From Riptortus pedestris (lineage: Eukaryota; Arthropoda; Insecta; Hemiptera; Alydidae): a DNA stretch of 64,000 bases. The notes under the pieces are model-generated. The model worked only from the letters and a program-made list of their open reading frames with translations. It was not told the origin of the DNA and did not search any database. Positions within the stretch are counted from its first letter, which is position 1, and the number at the start of each line of letters is the position of its first letter. This document shows positions 8,116 through 21,572 of this stretch, piece by piece. The DNA lies in the NCBI GenBank assembly GCA_019009955.1, contig CM032233.1:65850001-65914000 (forward strand), in the 5' to 3' direction. A program made the translations under genes and the position numbers.

Positions 8116-10316
8116 AACGTTTTTAGCTACTATTAGAAAACTTAATAGAATCCTAAGTAAGCCCAAATAATAACACGTGGGTAAATTATTGTTATTATTG
8201 TTCCTTGTACTTATAGGAATTAAACCTAAATTTCTGTGAGTACAGTAGCTTTATTACTGTTTCACGTTCCATTGATTTTGAAGGCGTGACGCAAATGAAT
8301 AATACGCTCTGATTGCAGCATGTTTTTTTTTTTTCTTTTTTCGAATGAAGGCTCCATAAAAATCTCTTTAGCTAGTCGTTGATAAGGCAAAAGTGGAGTG
8401 AAAGGCTAAGGCTGATATCGCTTATCCAGGTTTTCCCCCCACCGACGAGCCCCTTACCATCCCTAGGGCCTGCTCCCTCCTACGCTTAAACCAACTCATC
8501 CATCATCTACCTAGATCAACGGTGCCAAACTCTCCCTACTCTAGGTATATTAATGCAGAGCCTACCCTCTAAGCCCATTATACATCCTATGAGCCGCCCC
8601 AAACCTAGCGCGATGGATATAAATACAGAGGAAGACAGTACATATGAAAAGGGCAGCCAGTAAATTTCCGTGAAGAAAATAGCGACGCTCATGACTTCCC
8701 CGACAAAACCTTTAACCTCTTTGTAAGTCCTCTTCCACCTGTATGAAACGAGGGCGTTTCGGCGAAGTTTAGTTTGGGTCAGCATTCTTAACCTTTATAA
8801 GGGCACAAGATCACCCCATCTGCAGGAGTTCCCCCCACCCAAAAAAAAATTATATAAAAGCACCCTTAGTCATATTACTGGCACTGGACGATAAACAAGT
8901 TCTCTAGAAATCATAGCAAACATCATTTGATGGGAAGAAAAAATTGTAATTTATGCCTAATATTGTACTAAGAAAATGATGTACAATTTCTCCGCCAATT
9001 ATTAACGAAAAGAATTTAAGAAGGCCTGAGCTAACTTGTGGTAAATCTTGTACTTGTAAAAAGTGTGGTCAAAATTTCAGAAATGAACATAATTATGCAC
9101 GATATGAAGAAGTAACTTTAGCGAAAGTTTAAAAAAAAAGAGCTATCAAGAAATCAACTTCCAGCCACAGTTGGTGATTATAGCAGAAATAAGGAGGGCC
9201 TTGGTGAGATAACTGAAATCGATTAAAATCAAACTTCATCAAATGTGCAGATTGTCCCCGATTTTTGTAATTTTATTTTAACACTAGCTCACGCGATCAA
9301 GAGGGCTTGCCACCTTAACCCCCTTAAGCAAGCGATGCCTTCGGCATCACCAAGTGGACGCGATCCCTTTCGGATCGTCATGCGACGACTCGGACTTCAT
9401 CCTCACGATTTCTGATTTTTAATTATACTTACTATGTACTTTCTAGATTATTTATTCTTATCGTTACATCTGTAAAGTTTTTCCAAACAAATTAAAATGA
9501 ACCCCATTCGTTCGGAAAAGAATATATTACGTATACTGTACCTTTCAAGACGAAAAGTAGAAGAACATTGAACTATTAATGTGAAAAAATAATGTATGCC
9601 CAATATACACGAAAATTTTTATAATAAGAGAAGAAATTGATTTAAATTGTATGATAAAATGAACAAATTATGAAATTGATATACCTTGGAAAAAATCCAT
9701 TACAATACACCGTTTTATTTAAGTTTGTGAATTTTGTAAATAGGGGAAGTAGGAAAAGACTATTTAAATGATATTAAAATGGCTACAATTGTAATAAGTA
9801 AAAATATAAGTAGAAATAAGTAATTAACTGTTTTCGCAAATAAAAAACATTGAAAGAGAGAAGGAAAAGAAGTCGTATTAGTTCTATTATTATATGTTAG
9901 AATGCGCATTACGCGTCTTCCTAAAACTAACACTTCTAAACCAATAATTGAAATAACTCAAAACCCACAACAATAAAAATGCAAATACATAAGTATAAAA
10001 AAAAAAGAAAGAAAACAATTACGACTTTCAATCAGATTAAAATAAATTCTGGTAATAAATAACAGTGTCTGAACGTGTAAATCCCTCGCTGCTGTAAGTA
10101 GCTTTATTTAGACGACATACTTAAACTCTAACGACATACATTAGGTAAACATATTAACATTTCCATGAACATCGCCCTTCGCCCTTCTGAAATTTCTGGC
10201 GGCTTTTCTATGGGTAAATCTCGGTACCTCGGACCCGTATATTGTCCCTGCCTCTATCCCACAGCGAAATTTCTCTATCTCAGTTTTTCGTTTTTTTAAC
10301 TAATTATTTCTTCTTT
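8116..10316. other. Spacer, mostly unassigned
   Basis: No supported gene. It contains a pyrimidine-rich block near 8440-8540, a possible zinc-finger-like relict around 9020-9080 (a Cys-rich translation with stops, not convincing), and a GC-rich hairpin-bearing repeat end at 9283-9415 listed separately. Confidence 0.5.
9283..9415 (+). repeat. GC-rich hairpin-bearing repeat terminus
   Basis: Begins ACTAGCTCACGCGATC, recalling the ACTAGCT start of the T2 family. It contains two perfect 6-bp stem hairpins with short loops: GATGCCTTCGGCATC (9334-9348) and CGATCCCTTTCGGATCG (9361-9377). The surroundings are far more AT-rich. It may be the 5' end of a third repeat family; a single copy was seen. 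Confidence 0.35.
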
Positions 10317-10429
10317 TTAGTTAAGGGAAATCAGCTATTGAGGTCGTATTCAAGAAGCGATTTTCGAAAAAAAAATTCAAATGGTCCATAGATCCTACCC
10401 AGTAGATGACGAAAATGAGATCCCTTCAA

Positions 10430-10489
<60 letters not shown>

Positions 10490-10495
10490 GTATGG

Positions 10496-10526
<31 letters not shown>

Positions 10527-10900
10527 GCAGTTAACACTCTAGAGGTCGCAATGTTTGTTTGATGGTTACCAAACTCGGTAACATCGTTTTATGTAAACAG
10601 AAAGATCAAGTTCGTTAATGGCTGAAATCGGACCAGTGAGAGAGGGGGTTTACAGGTGGGAAATTTCGAAATATCTCCGTTACTATACGTCGTATCGAAA
10701 AATTGTATAAATCTAATCTTATTGCAAATTAAATTTACTATAAATATTGCTATTTACATTTTTTCTCTATCTTGAATAATAACCGAGATAATTACATTTT
10801 TATTAAATGTGTGCGGATAACGGACGGGATGAGATCGGCTGATGTCGGTTCTTTTCGTGACTGAAATCTGCTTAGTTTGCGCGGCCCCTACGTGACTGAC
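10317..10900 (-). mobile_element. H1 element, copy 2
   Basis: Read on minus, it runs from a left end related to GTCAGTCACG through to the right-end palindrome at 10317-10345. The core is a compound microsatellite, (TA)n then (GTAT)n then (GT)n, at about 10434-10527. The segment between core and left end is the short third subtype also seen at 12023. Confidence 0.8.
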
Positions 10901-12022
10901 TTTTATTTATGTTTATCCACCTGAAAGTTGGTAGATCCCCGGTTGGGAATATTATGACGATTTTCTCTCTCCGCTAGAGCCATGGAAGGCAATTTTCAAG
11001 GATAAAATTTTATTTGTGCAGTGATATTGCATAATACTTATACAAGTATATTAAAATGGATGGAAGGTCTAAATATAACTTCAAAATAATTTCTGATTGT
11101 CTCACGTTATAAAAAGTACAATTTTGCATTAAATATTTTTAAAGCACTGATGTTTGAAAATGCTCTAACCAAATAATCTAAAAGATTGATCCCAATGGCT
11201 ATCCACTTAGTATCTTGCCATGCATTTTAAACTAAATTATTTTCTCGGATTTTAGGTATCACTTCGTAACATATTTTCCTTTTATTTAAATTTCATCCAG
11301 ATAAGAAATTCCAAAATATAATTTTGATAATTTAATATTTAACATAAATTTAAATGAAGACTATATGAGTTGACCTATGTCTATTTTCATCTTTGCTTCT
11401 ACACTCCGAGACTTGGAGAGTGATAGTGATGCTTAGAGTATAGTTGGGACGTGTATAAAATGCTACTTACCGCATTTGAGTGGCTGGTAGGTGTTTATAG
11501 AGCCACAAAGCTACTCCATTCCTACCTCCTGGCGGCCTTTAGCTTACTTCTTTATGTCAAATAAACCCCTTCGTTCTACAATTTACTTGAGGCATACTAA
11601 AGAGTATATACCACGCTTTTAATGACAAAACAAGAAACATTCTAGAGTCTGGGGAAAAAATATACTCCTTTTAAAGAAAATATTCTCTTTAACATAATTA
11701 AAACAATAATTCCTGCTCTCTATTACACACTTATATATTTTTTTTTTACCCCTGAAGGAGCTGAAGTTTTGCTCCGATTTAAATACTATGACTCTCATTC
11801 ATCTATAATTCTTGAATGTGAAAATAAATTCTTTAAAAATAAAACAAAACATACGTTCATGGAGATAGGTTAATTAGAAATGAAGAAAAATAATATTTGA
11901 AAATGGAAACATTTAAAGACCATCCCTTAAAGAAGAAAAAGTGTTTAAAAAAAATTATAACATGGAGAACCAGAGACTTCCACAAATATTACACCTATAA
12001 ATACCAAGAAACTTGTTTGAAC
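10901..12022. other. AT-rich spacer
   Basis: No gene recognised. A short block at about 11750-11790 (CCCTGAAGGAGCTGAAG) resembles the LINE 3'-tail-like motif inside H1 copy 1. Short frames here (for example 11897-12094) run into H1 sequence and are not credible. Confidence 0.5.
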
Positions 12023-12128
12023 CCCGAAGGGAAATCAGCTATTGAGGTCGTACTCATGACGCGTTTTCGAAATTTTTCTTCAAATGTCCATTGATCCTAC
12101 CTAGGAGATGACGAAAATGAGGTCTGTT

Positions 12129-12187
<59 letters not shown>

Positions 12188-12496
12188 TCTGTTAACACTC
12201 TAGCGGTCGCAATGTTTGCTTTATCGTTGCCAAACTCGATATTTATACGTTTTATGTAAAAATAAAGACCAAGTTTGTCACTGGCTGAAATCGGACAAGT
12301 GGGAGGGGGGGGAGGTTAGAGGGGGGATTTTCGAAAATTCAACGAGATGAGATCGTCTAACTTCGGTCCGAGTCGTGTGTTTCCGGCAAAAGCTAGTTCG
12401 GCCGTTTCCGTAACTGTTTGGCTCTCGTGAAATTTCTATATTGTAAAACTTCACGTGGGAAATCTGCTTAGATTATACAGCCCCTTCGTGACAGAC
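12023..12496 (-). mobile_element. H1 element, copy 3
   Basis: Right-end half-palindrome at 12023-12040, (TA)n at about 12133-12184, then the conserved TCTGTTAACACTCTAGCGG block and the poly-G stretch. Its left-proximal segment carries AGCTAGTTCGGCCGTTTCC, shared with the copies at 18854 and 29915. The left end at 12460-12496 (CACGTGGGAAATCTGCTTAG) is slightly decayed. Confidence 0.8.
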
Positions 12497-13062
12497 TATT
12501 TAACTAATTGTGCAGGATTACAATTTTTAATATAACTCTTAAACAGTTCCACCCAGCATCTCAGGAGAAATCTTAAATAGTTATTTCAAAATCTAGTAAT
12601 TTGTAATGTAGAAACGGCCCATAACAATTATGTAATTGGATAAAAAAATGTCATAAACTGAGGATTGTTGTATTAAATACTTTTTTTGAAATTAGTAGGA
12701 GCAGAATTAATATATTTGTTTGAGATGTGTAGCTTCTTACAATCTTCAATTTAAATTACAGAACTAATAGCTTATGAATCTTGTGTGAATGACCTCACAT
12801 CATGATTCACAAAGTAATAGCCACATGAAAGATAGAGATTGCTCTCTAAGCGTTTACTATCCATTAATGTGGTCGTCCCATGTTATGGGCACGTAAATGA
12901 CGAGATGGAAAAATTAAAGCGATAAATACAAGAACTATTGACGAAGCACTAAACCGTATTAATATGCTATGATATAGTACTATTTCTGCTTGACAATGTG
13001 CAGCGATTTCTTTTTTTGTAAATGATTGACTTATATTTGCTCATTAGTTAATTAACATATCA
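12497..13062. other. AT-rich spacer
   Basis: No gene, RNA or repeat recognised. Confidence 0.5.
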
Positions 13063-13527
13063 GGCTCAGGTCGGTCATGTGTGTTGGCCTTAGTCTCACA
13101 TGGTAAACCAAGAGTGGCGAGTTAAATTCCCTCCTCGGCAATAGGAATTTATTTAGTGGCGAACGCATTAAATAAAATCCTTAGCCCCCATGGCTGGAAA
13201 TTTTTTTTTTTTTTTATTTTTTTTTTCCCTACACCTGACTAAAGAAGAATGACCAAAAGAAAAAATCATGCGTAGAAGAAGGGCATGCGAAGAAGACTAA
13301 GCGAAAGAAAAACGTGCAAGCATGCAAAATAAAAAAAACAAGTACCTCGTGTACACACGCATATACACGGGATATACACATACATACCGGGCTGTGATGT
13401 AGGATAGGATAAGGATTTTGGGTGAGGATTGCCTTTTTTTCTGTAATATATTTATTATCATTTTAAGGCGGTCTATGGCTGGAAATGGGTTGTAACCTGT
13501 AGATAACCGTTCCCAATTAGTCATCAT
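13063..13527 (+). mobile_element. tRNA-derived SINE, copy 1, split by a retroposed insert
   Basis: The head (13063-13170) matches the copies at 13664 and 24486: a GGCTCAGG start, a tRNA-like segment and a B-box-like AGTTAAATTCC followed by TCGGCAATAGGAATTTATTTAG. The 3' part (GGTTGTAACCTGTAGATAAC, near 13490-13510) resumes after a poly(T)-led insertion at 13201-13474. The two SINE pieces join cleanly if one copy of an 11-bp duplication is removed. Confidence 0.7.
13201..13474 (-). mobile_element. Retroposed insertion inside the SINE, with poly(A) tail
   Basis: The insert is flanked by an exact 11-bp direct repeat ATGGCTGGAAA (13190-13200 and 13475-13485). A T-run at its left edge is a poly(A) tail when read on the minus strand. 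These are the marks of LINE-machinery retroposition. The 274-bp body has no recognised protein or RNA source. It could be a processed transcript or a truncated LINE/SINE 3' end. Confidence 0.7.
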
Positions 13528-13663
13528 AGAAAAACGTGGACGTTAATAAACCATAATAATAACTGACATATACTCTGATATATTTACAAATTGAAACATG
13601 CTACTAATTACACAAGAATTGCAAGAAATAAAAATGTTTGTTTAAAATAAGATGCTATTTCAG

Positions 13664-13860
13664 CGGGGCTCAGATTAGCCATGAGAGTTAAAGCGTTAAC
13701 TTTAACCTCAGATGGAAACCTAGAGTGACGAGTTCGATTCTCGCCTGGGCAAAGGAAAATATTTAGTGACGAAATTCATTAAATAACTTACTAACTCCCA
13801 ACCTGTCTAGAAAATGGTAACCTGTAGATAACCCGTCCCAATTAGCCTTACTTGCAAAAG
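13664..13860 (+). mobile_element. tRNA-derived SINE, copy 2
   Basis: Runs from CGGGGCTCAGATTAGCC to about AATTAGCCTTACTTGCAAAA. It has the B-box-like GAGTTCGATTCTCGCC, which matches GTTCGATTCC-type pol III internal promoters. The order of blocks matches copies at 13063 and 24486, so this is a real repeat family. A tRNA origin is inferred from the B box and position; no intact cloverleaf was drawn. Confidence 0.75.
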
Positions 13861-13913
13861 TAAGCAGATTTCCCACGTGCTGGAATCACTCACATGTGAT
13901 ATCATCTCATCAT

Positions 13914-13952
<39 letters not shown>
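13861..13952 (+). repeat. H1 left-end fragment with (TA)n
   Basis: TAAGCAGATTTCCCACGTG matches the H1 left-end subterminal block and follows SINE copy 2 directly. A short (TA)n (about 13917-13951) ends the fragment. The outer GTCCGTC part is missing. Confidence 0.5.
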
Positions 13953-13953
<1 letters not shown>

Positions 13954-14141
13954 TCTCAACCTTATTTCAGTTCTATTAATTTTATTTATATTTTCTAATC
14001 TATCATATTTTATGGTATTAATTCATTAAAGGTGTTAATATTGTAAAATTCAATTTACATAAATCTAACCATACCATACGAAATGTGTCAAGGGAACATG
14101 TACTCAACTGACTTCTCATTAGTTTTCTCTGTGGATAAAAA

Positions 14142-15049
14142 GTCCGTCATGCAGGGGCTGCGTAAACTAAGCAGATTTCCCTCGTGAAGATTAATAATAG
14201 ATAAACCTACAACCACCGTGAATATTGAACAAATACTAAGGGTAATAAGAAATATTTTTCCCCTGCCGGCGGGAAGCGTCTCAAATGTAAACAAACAGGT
14301 TTGCCAATGGCTCACCGGAATGAAAAACAATATCTGAAACATATCGGAATATAACATGTTCATATTATTGAAAACACCTAGTACTGTAATTTATAATGAA
14401 TCAGAATATTTTTTATCTCAATCAATCAAATTTTAGTAGTCCAAGAATTTAGGATGGGGGGGAGGGGGGGTTACAAGTACATATTTGCATGTATCTCGTA
14501 TAATAAAGTTCTCTGGATAACAATATTTGGTATTTCAGATTCGAATAACGTGGTTTATAATATAACAGAGTATTGTGTATGTAATAGGAGTAGAAGTGGG
14601 GGTTTACTGAAGGCTGAATAACTGAAAAATGCAAATATCTCGGTTAATATTCAATATAGAGAATAAATGTATATAATAATATTTTTAGTAAATTTAATTT
14701 GCAATAAGGTTTATTTTATACACTTTTTTCGATCCGACTAATAGTAACGAAGATATATTGAAAACCCTCTCTCTAAACTCCATCCCCCTCTCCCCAAGTC
14801 CGATTTCAACCGTTAACGAACTTGATCTTTGTTTTTGCATAAAACGAGTAAATATCAAGTTTGGTAACGATCAAACAAAAAATGCGACCGCTAAAGCGGT
14901 TACAGACAAATATACACATAAACAGTTTTGAACGGACCTCATTTTCGTCATCTATTAGGTAGAATCGATGGACATTTGAAGAACAATTTTGAAAATTGCG
15001 TCATGAGTACGACCTCAATAGCTGACTTCCCTTAAGAAAAATTTGCTAA
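14142..15049 (+). mobile_element. H1 element, copy 5 (long subtype, near complete)
   Basis: Good type copy of the family. Left end: GTCCGTC, then a hairpin made of inverted ATGCAG/CTGCGT arms, then AGCAGATTTCCC and CTCGTG. Next comes a long subtype-specific segment (to about 14560), the block GTAGAAGTGGGGGTTTACTG, the ATCTCGGTTAATATTC block, a C-run, and GTTTGGTAACGATCAAAC then GACCGCTAAAGCGG. The TA core is reduced to a few bases here. The right half holds GAACGGACCTCATTTTCGTC, TCATGAGTACGACCTCAATA, and a terminal palindrome ending GCTAA. The left block AGCAGATTTCCC is repeated in inverted form at right ends of the family. No coding capacity. The best structural match I know is non-autonomous Helentron/HINE elements; this is inference. 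Confidence 0.85.
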
Positions 15050-15778
15050 AAGGTAGTATAATACATGAACAACAGTAAATTCTTTCGTAAGCATTTCTGA
15101 ATTTTAATTCTTGGTCATTCACCACTCTCTTATTTAGTGACTACAAAGCACGGCGGGCAGAGACCACTAAACTGTAGATTGTTGTTATTTACAGTCATAG
15201 CAAGAAGAGAATTCTATACCTAGAAGATAACTGACAGCTTTGTGCGAGACTTTCACTTGATTGGAAGAGGATAATGTCCATTTATTAGCTAGTTAACTTT
15301 TATCTCGTTCAGAACCAAACCGGACTAAAGGATTTCCACCAAATTCAATGAAAGAACAATCGAAAATGGTCATACACATGGATGGTCAAACGGATGACAA
15401 ATATCAAGAAGTAGTAAAAGTGTCCGACCGGACCGAGATTGTTATGAAAAGTGGTGAACAATGTGTTTCTAAAATAAATTAGTTTCCTTTGTATTTCCGG
15501 TGGGATCGAGTGAGGGAGGGGAGAGAGAGCGAGGGAGCGGGAGCAAGAGAGAGGATGCAGGGGGTGGTTTGGAGCTTCAGGAATGGGAGTAAGTTGGGCG
15601 AATGGTGAAAGACGTCATTTAACACGGACAATGTTATCAGTTAATTGAGGAGGACAAAGGAAGAGCCCGGCTTAAATATGGCATTGTCCGTCACTAAAGA
15701 CTCCGCTACGTCACGCTTCTCCCCACTTTTCACACTTTGAGACCCTGAATCTCAATATTTTTTAGCATATAGTGAAAG
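15050..15778. other. Spacer with purine-rich tract
   Basis: No gene recognised. A GA-rich purine stretch lies at about 15506-15570. Confidence 0.5.
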
Positions 15779-15865
15779 TCAGCTATTGAGGTTGTTATCA
15801 TGACGCGAAAAGTTCCTCAAATACCCATCGATCCTATCTAGGAAATGACGAAAATGAGATCCGTT

Positions 15866-17227
<1,362 letters not shown>

Positions 17228-18400
17228 CTGTTACCGCAATCCATTGGTCACAAGTTTTGTTTATCATTACGAAACCCGAAATATAAGCGTTTCATGCAAA
17301 ACTAAAGATCAATTTAGTTAACAGCTAAATGGGACTATGGGGAGGGGGTTTTTAATGGAAGGAATCTAGTTTTCAGTGAATAAACCCCTACTCCCACTCA
17401 TTTCATTACAACAATAAGCTGTTATAACATGAACCTCTTAATTATAATCTTAAATACAACATGTTGTTTTCATGAGACCTTTATTTTGCGAGATACATTA
17501 TTATACGTTATTTTTTAATCAACAACAAACTCTACATATAAGCGTTTCATGCAAAACTGAATATCAAGTTGGTTAACTACTGAAATCGAACTGGGGTGGA
17601 AGAATTTTGAAAATATGAAATATCTCCGTTATTATAAGTCTGATCGAAAAAATGTTTAACAATAATCATCTTGAATCTTGAATGTGGATATATTCATATT
17701 TTCTCTGCCATGAATATTAACCGAGAAATTTAGATTTTTCAGTTTCTAGGCTTCAATAAACCCCCACTCCTGCTCGTGACATATTAACAATACGCTGTAA
17801 TATCATGGGCCACTTATTCTAAGCTTAAATACAAAATATTGTTTTCAAAAGACCATTATCATGCAATAAACGTCATGAATTAAGATTTTGCGATTTTGAA
17901 TCGAAAATATTTATTTGTTTTATACTGTACTATATATTTAAAATATTTCATGCAACGCTAAAGATCATATTAGTTCAAGACTTAAATCGGGTTTAGAGAA
18001 TGGGTTGGGTATGATAATGCAATTTTTTTTCTCCGAATTTTGATTTAGAAGTAGAGAATAAATTATGAGAGACACTACTAGTGTGTCATACAACCATATT
18101 GGGAAATCAACATATTGCATAACATATATTCATGAGACCTTTAATTTGTGAGATACATCCAAGTTCGTTTTGCGATGATGTCCTCTATTAATTTTTCATT
18201 CTTGTCTCGAAAACGTTTATTTGATTTATACCATTCTTGATATTTAAATGTTTCATTCAACACTAAGGATCCTATTAGTAATTGGAAGAAATCGCACCAG
18301 GAATTGGGGGGGAGGGGATTTAAACGGGAAAAATGGAAAATTCGAAATATCTTTGCTATTATGAGTTGGATCGAAAAATGTTATAGAACCATTAATGTTA

Positions 18401-18853
18401 AAATATTGATGTTCTATAATTCTGGCTATATGCATTTTTCGATAACTCAAATATTTAAGTTAGCGAGTAATTCATGTAAAATACTACATTTTTACATGGT
18501 ATAATAATCACCTATTACTACTACCAATAATAATCACCTATCTACTAAGAAAAAATGGCACGTGTTGCCTTGACACTGCATGTACTCTGCTTGAATTTCC
18601 GAGAACACCATAGCACCTGTGTGGATAGCAATAAAATTGATATAGGGGAATCATTACAATTACTCAAAAGAAGAACCAGAAAACAAGTGATAAACGTTGG
18701 TCCTAAGGACAATAAAACTTCAGGAACACGTGATTAAATGTACCAATAACTTTGAATTTGAAAACTAAGTATAATATAAAAAGAAAGAAATATTAGAGCA
18801 AGACGAGGATAAAAGAGAATATGCACATCATACAAAATAGAAAAATATTAAAA
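18401..18853. other. Spacer
   Basis: No supported gene. A 60-codon frame at 18555-18737 has no recognisable features. Confidence 0.5.
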
Positions 18854-19304
18854 GTCCGTCACGCAGGGGCTGCGTAAACTAAGCAGATTTCCCACGTGAA
18901 GTAATACAATAGAGAAATCTCCATACAAGAGCCCAACACTTACGGCAAAGGGCCGAACTAGGTTTTGGCGGGAAATTTAAAAACCGTTACCGGCCCAAAT
19001 TTAATAAAAATGCAAATATCTCGGTTAATATTCAAGATAGGGAATAATTGTATAGAACAATATTTATAGTAAATTTAATTTGTAATAAGATTGATTTTAT
19101 ACAATTTTTCGATCCGACGCATAATAACGGAGATATTTCGAATTTTCCGAAAATCCCCCCTCTAATCCCCCCCTCCCACTGGACCGATTTCAGCCATTAA
19201 CGAACTTGATCTTTCTTTTTACATAAAACGATTAAATTCCGAGTTTGGTAACGATCAAACAAAAATTGCGACCGCTAGAGCGTTAACAGACAAATATATA
19301 TATA

Positions 19305-20240
19305 CGTGGGTGAATCAAATATAAACGAGACTTTTTTTTAAAAAAATTTATTTTAATTTTAAACGCAAAAAATAATATAGCTTATTTTTCTACATAATCC
19401 CCTGACTTGGAAACACATTTTTCCCAGAGGATATGTAGCTTTCCAATTCCTTCCATGTAGAAAGATGCAGGTCGTGTCTGCAGCCAATTGCGCAATAGGC
19501 TTCAACCTCACCATCACTGACGAATCTTTGGCCTCCTAAAGCTTCCTTGAGAGGGCCAAACACATGAAAGTCACAGGGTGACAGGTCTGGACTGTAAGGA
19601 GGGTGTTCCAGTGTCTCCCACCGCAGTTGCTCCAATTTTTCCCTAGTCATGGCTGCTGTATGGGGGCGAGCATTGTCATGGAGAAGAACCACTTTTCTGA
19701 TCGGTACGTCTCGTCTTTTGCGGCGATATGGAAGTCGGACGTCACTGAAAATGTCGCAGTAGTAGGCTGCATTAATTATCCTGCGCTCATGCAAAAAATT
19801 GAGGTACAGCAAACCACGCTGGTCAAAACGGTAGCCAAATCCTTGCTTGCTGACAATCGTGACTTGGCTTTCACTGGTCCAGGTTCTCCTTGTTTTCTCC
19901 ACTCCATACTCGCTTGTTTAGACTCTGGGGTGTAGTGGTGCACCCAAGTTCTGGCTCGCGAAAGTGTCTTTTCCCCGAACTGTGCAGTCAATCTCCTCAA
20001 GATTTCGGCCGGTTTTACGCCTTCTGCGGCGAGATACTTAATTACGACACGTTGCGCAGTCGACGTGGGTACCTCTTCCTCCGCCATCGTCGCGGTGGAC
20101 AACGAGACGATCGAGGTGGCGAGATCACGTGCTTCCCCTACTCCTGACTAACCTACCCAACAACAAAAAAGGCGGGAACGTTCTCCCACCACTACTGTGC
20201 CCGAAAGACGAAAAGTCTCGTTTATATTTGATTCACCCTA

Positions 20241-20242
<2 letters not shown>
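19305..20242 (-). mobile_element. Mariner-type DNA transposon, internally deleted
   Basis: Terminal inverted repeats of about 31 bp, with two mismatches near the outer edge, share the core GGGTGAATCAAATATAAACG. TA dinucleotides at 19303-19304 and 20243-20244 form the target duplication, and the target was the (TA)n core of an H1 copy. At 938 bp it is shorter than the usual ~1.3 kb mariner because part of the transposase gene is missing. Confidence 0.9.
19382..20102 (-). pseudogene. Mariner (DD34D) transposase pseudogene
   Basis: Read on minus, the N-terminal helix-turn-helix region (MAEEEVPTSTAQRVVIKYLA) breaks off after SRAR and continues at TWVHHYTPESKQ, so the linker and the segment with the first catalytic Asp are deleted. 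A frameshift lies between the SRLSASK part and the next frame. The second and third Asp are present in LLHDNARPHTA and YSPDLSPCDFHVF with exactly 34 residues between them, defining DD34D mariner. A further frameshift near the C-terminus moves the true end to a stop at 19382-19384. The gene cannot make active transposase; the element could have been mobilised only in trans. Confidence 0.9.
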
Positions 20243-20293
<51 letters not shown>

Positions 20294-20430
20294 TATATAT
20301 ATAAAATTTTGAACGGACCTCATTTTCGTCATCTCCTGGGTAGGATCGATGGACATTTGAAGAAATTTTTCGAAACTCGCGTCATGAGTACGACCTCAAT
20401 AGCTGATTTCCCTTAAGGGAAATCTGCTAA

Positions 20431-21193
20431 AAAGTGATCAATAACAAAACAGAGATTAAATATGTGAATTATATAGTGGGGAACATATATTTTTATTTAT
20501 TAGAAACTTTAAAGTGATAATTGATGAATTATAAATTTCTCATTTACCATTTATTTATTTACACTCCATTAAGAATAATGAATATATTTTTATTTCGTGA
20601 GGTATCAATATAAATCAGCAGACTTGAGCCATCATTCTTTGTAAGCCATTTTCTAACTGGCTGGTGGAAGGTCCTATAGAACGATGTAGCCGTTAGTTTA
20701 GTTTGCCTTTTTGTATTAGGTTTTCTCCTGAGGCGTCATGAGGACGTGAATTAACTAGAAAAAAAAATGTTAATAATCATTTGAGGTTTTCATTATGTTT
20801 GTTGAACTTCCGCCATAGATTAATAAAGTAAAGTGAAATTGGTAATAATTTCCATTCTAACATCAGGCACTGCCATTGACGACAATATGTACATACAAAA
20901 ATAACAATTACAGTAAGGCAGGTGGACATTGTTATCAGAAGTAGTAGTGAATCATTTAGGCAACCTGTGGATTTTAATAATCACTTGAGGCTTTCATTTT
21001 TTTGTTGACCTTCCGCCTTAGATTTGTTAAGAAAAATATTATTCTTTTTAATGTTTGTCAAACGCGGGTGAAGAAATAATGATACTCTGAAACAAACTGA
21101 ATTACTCTAGAAACATAAGACGAATAGTTCTACCGAGGGAATTGGAAAACTTTTAGTACATGATGAATTTTACTTTATTTCAACCCATGGTTC
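20431..21193. other. AT-rich spacer
   Basis: No gene recognised. Two short stretches around 20780-20830 and 20975-21020 repeat each other (AATAATCA..TTGAGG..TTTCATT..GTTGA.CTTCCGCC), suggesting an old local duplication. Confidence 0.5.
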
Positions 21194-21572
21194 AAAACTA
21201 ATTTCAAATCTCATAACTACCTACATATTTCTTTCTATTTCCATTATGTGGAACTAATTTATTAGAGTACTACGTAGATGATGGCGTTAATCAAACAAAG
21301 ATATCATTTAATATATTGCAGGGCCATATAAAGCTTAGTTTTTCACCCATAGAAGTTATCATTTTAGGGAGGGAAAATAAAATGTAAAATGCTACTTTAA
21401 ACTTCCATGCTTTAAAATATTTTTCTCCGAACATTCATTGAGAGCTATTCTTTCATTTGGATTGTTTATTATACATTGTGGGAAAGACTTTCGGAGTAAT
21501 GATCTTAAAATCTGTGATAATAATTTGATCTAAATTTTGAATGATTTCAATCTTGTTTTAGGAGAATCAGTG
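21194..21572 (+). repeat. Source copy of the segment re-inserted at 23776
   Basis: This 379-bp stretch recurs at 23776-24152 at roughly 98 percent identity by eye. It has no terminal repeats, poly(A) tail or coding frame that would mark it as a known mobile element. Confidence 0.8.

Larger units (their letters stand above)
18854..20430 (+). mobile_element. H1 element, copy 7, split by a mariner
   Basis: The left end GTCCGTCACGCAGGGGCTGC begins at 18854. The left-internal segment includes GGGCCGAACTAGGTTTTGGC, i.e. the third subtype. The internal block GACCGCTAGAGCGTTAACAG reaches the TA core at about 19296, where a mariner interrupts it. The (TA)n continues at 20243-20302, then the right half and the full terminal palindrome ending CTAA at 20430. 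Confidence 0.88.
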
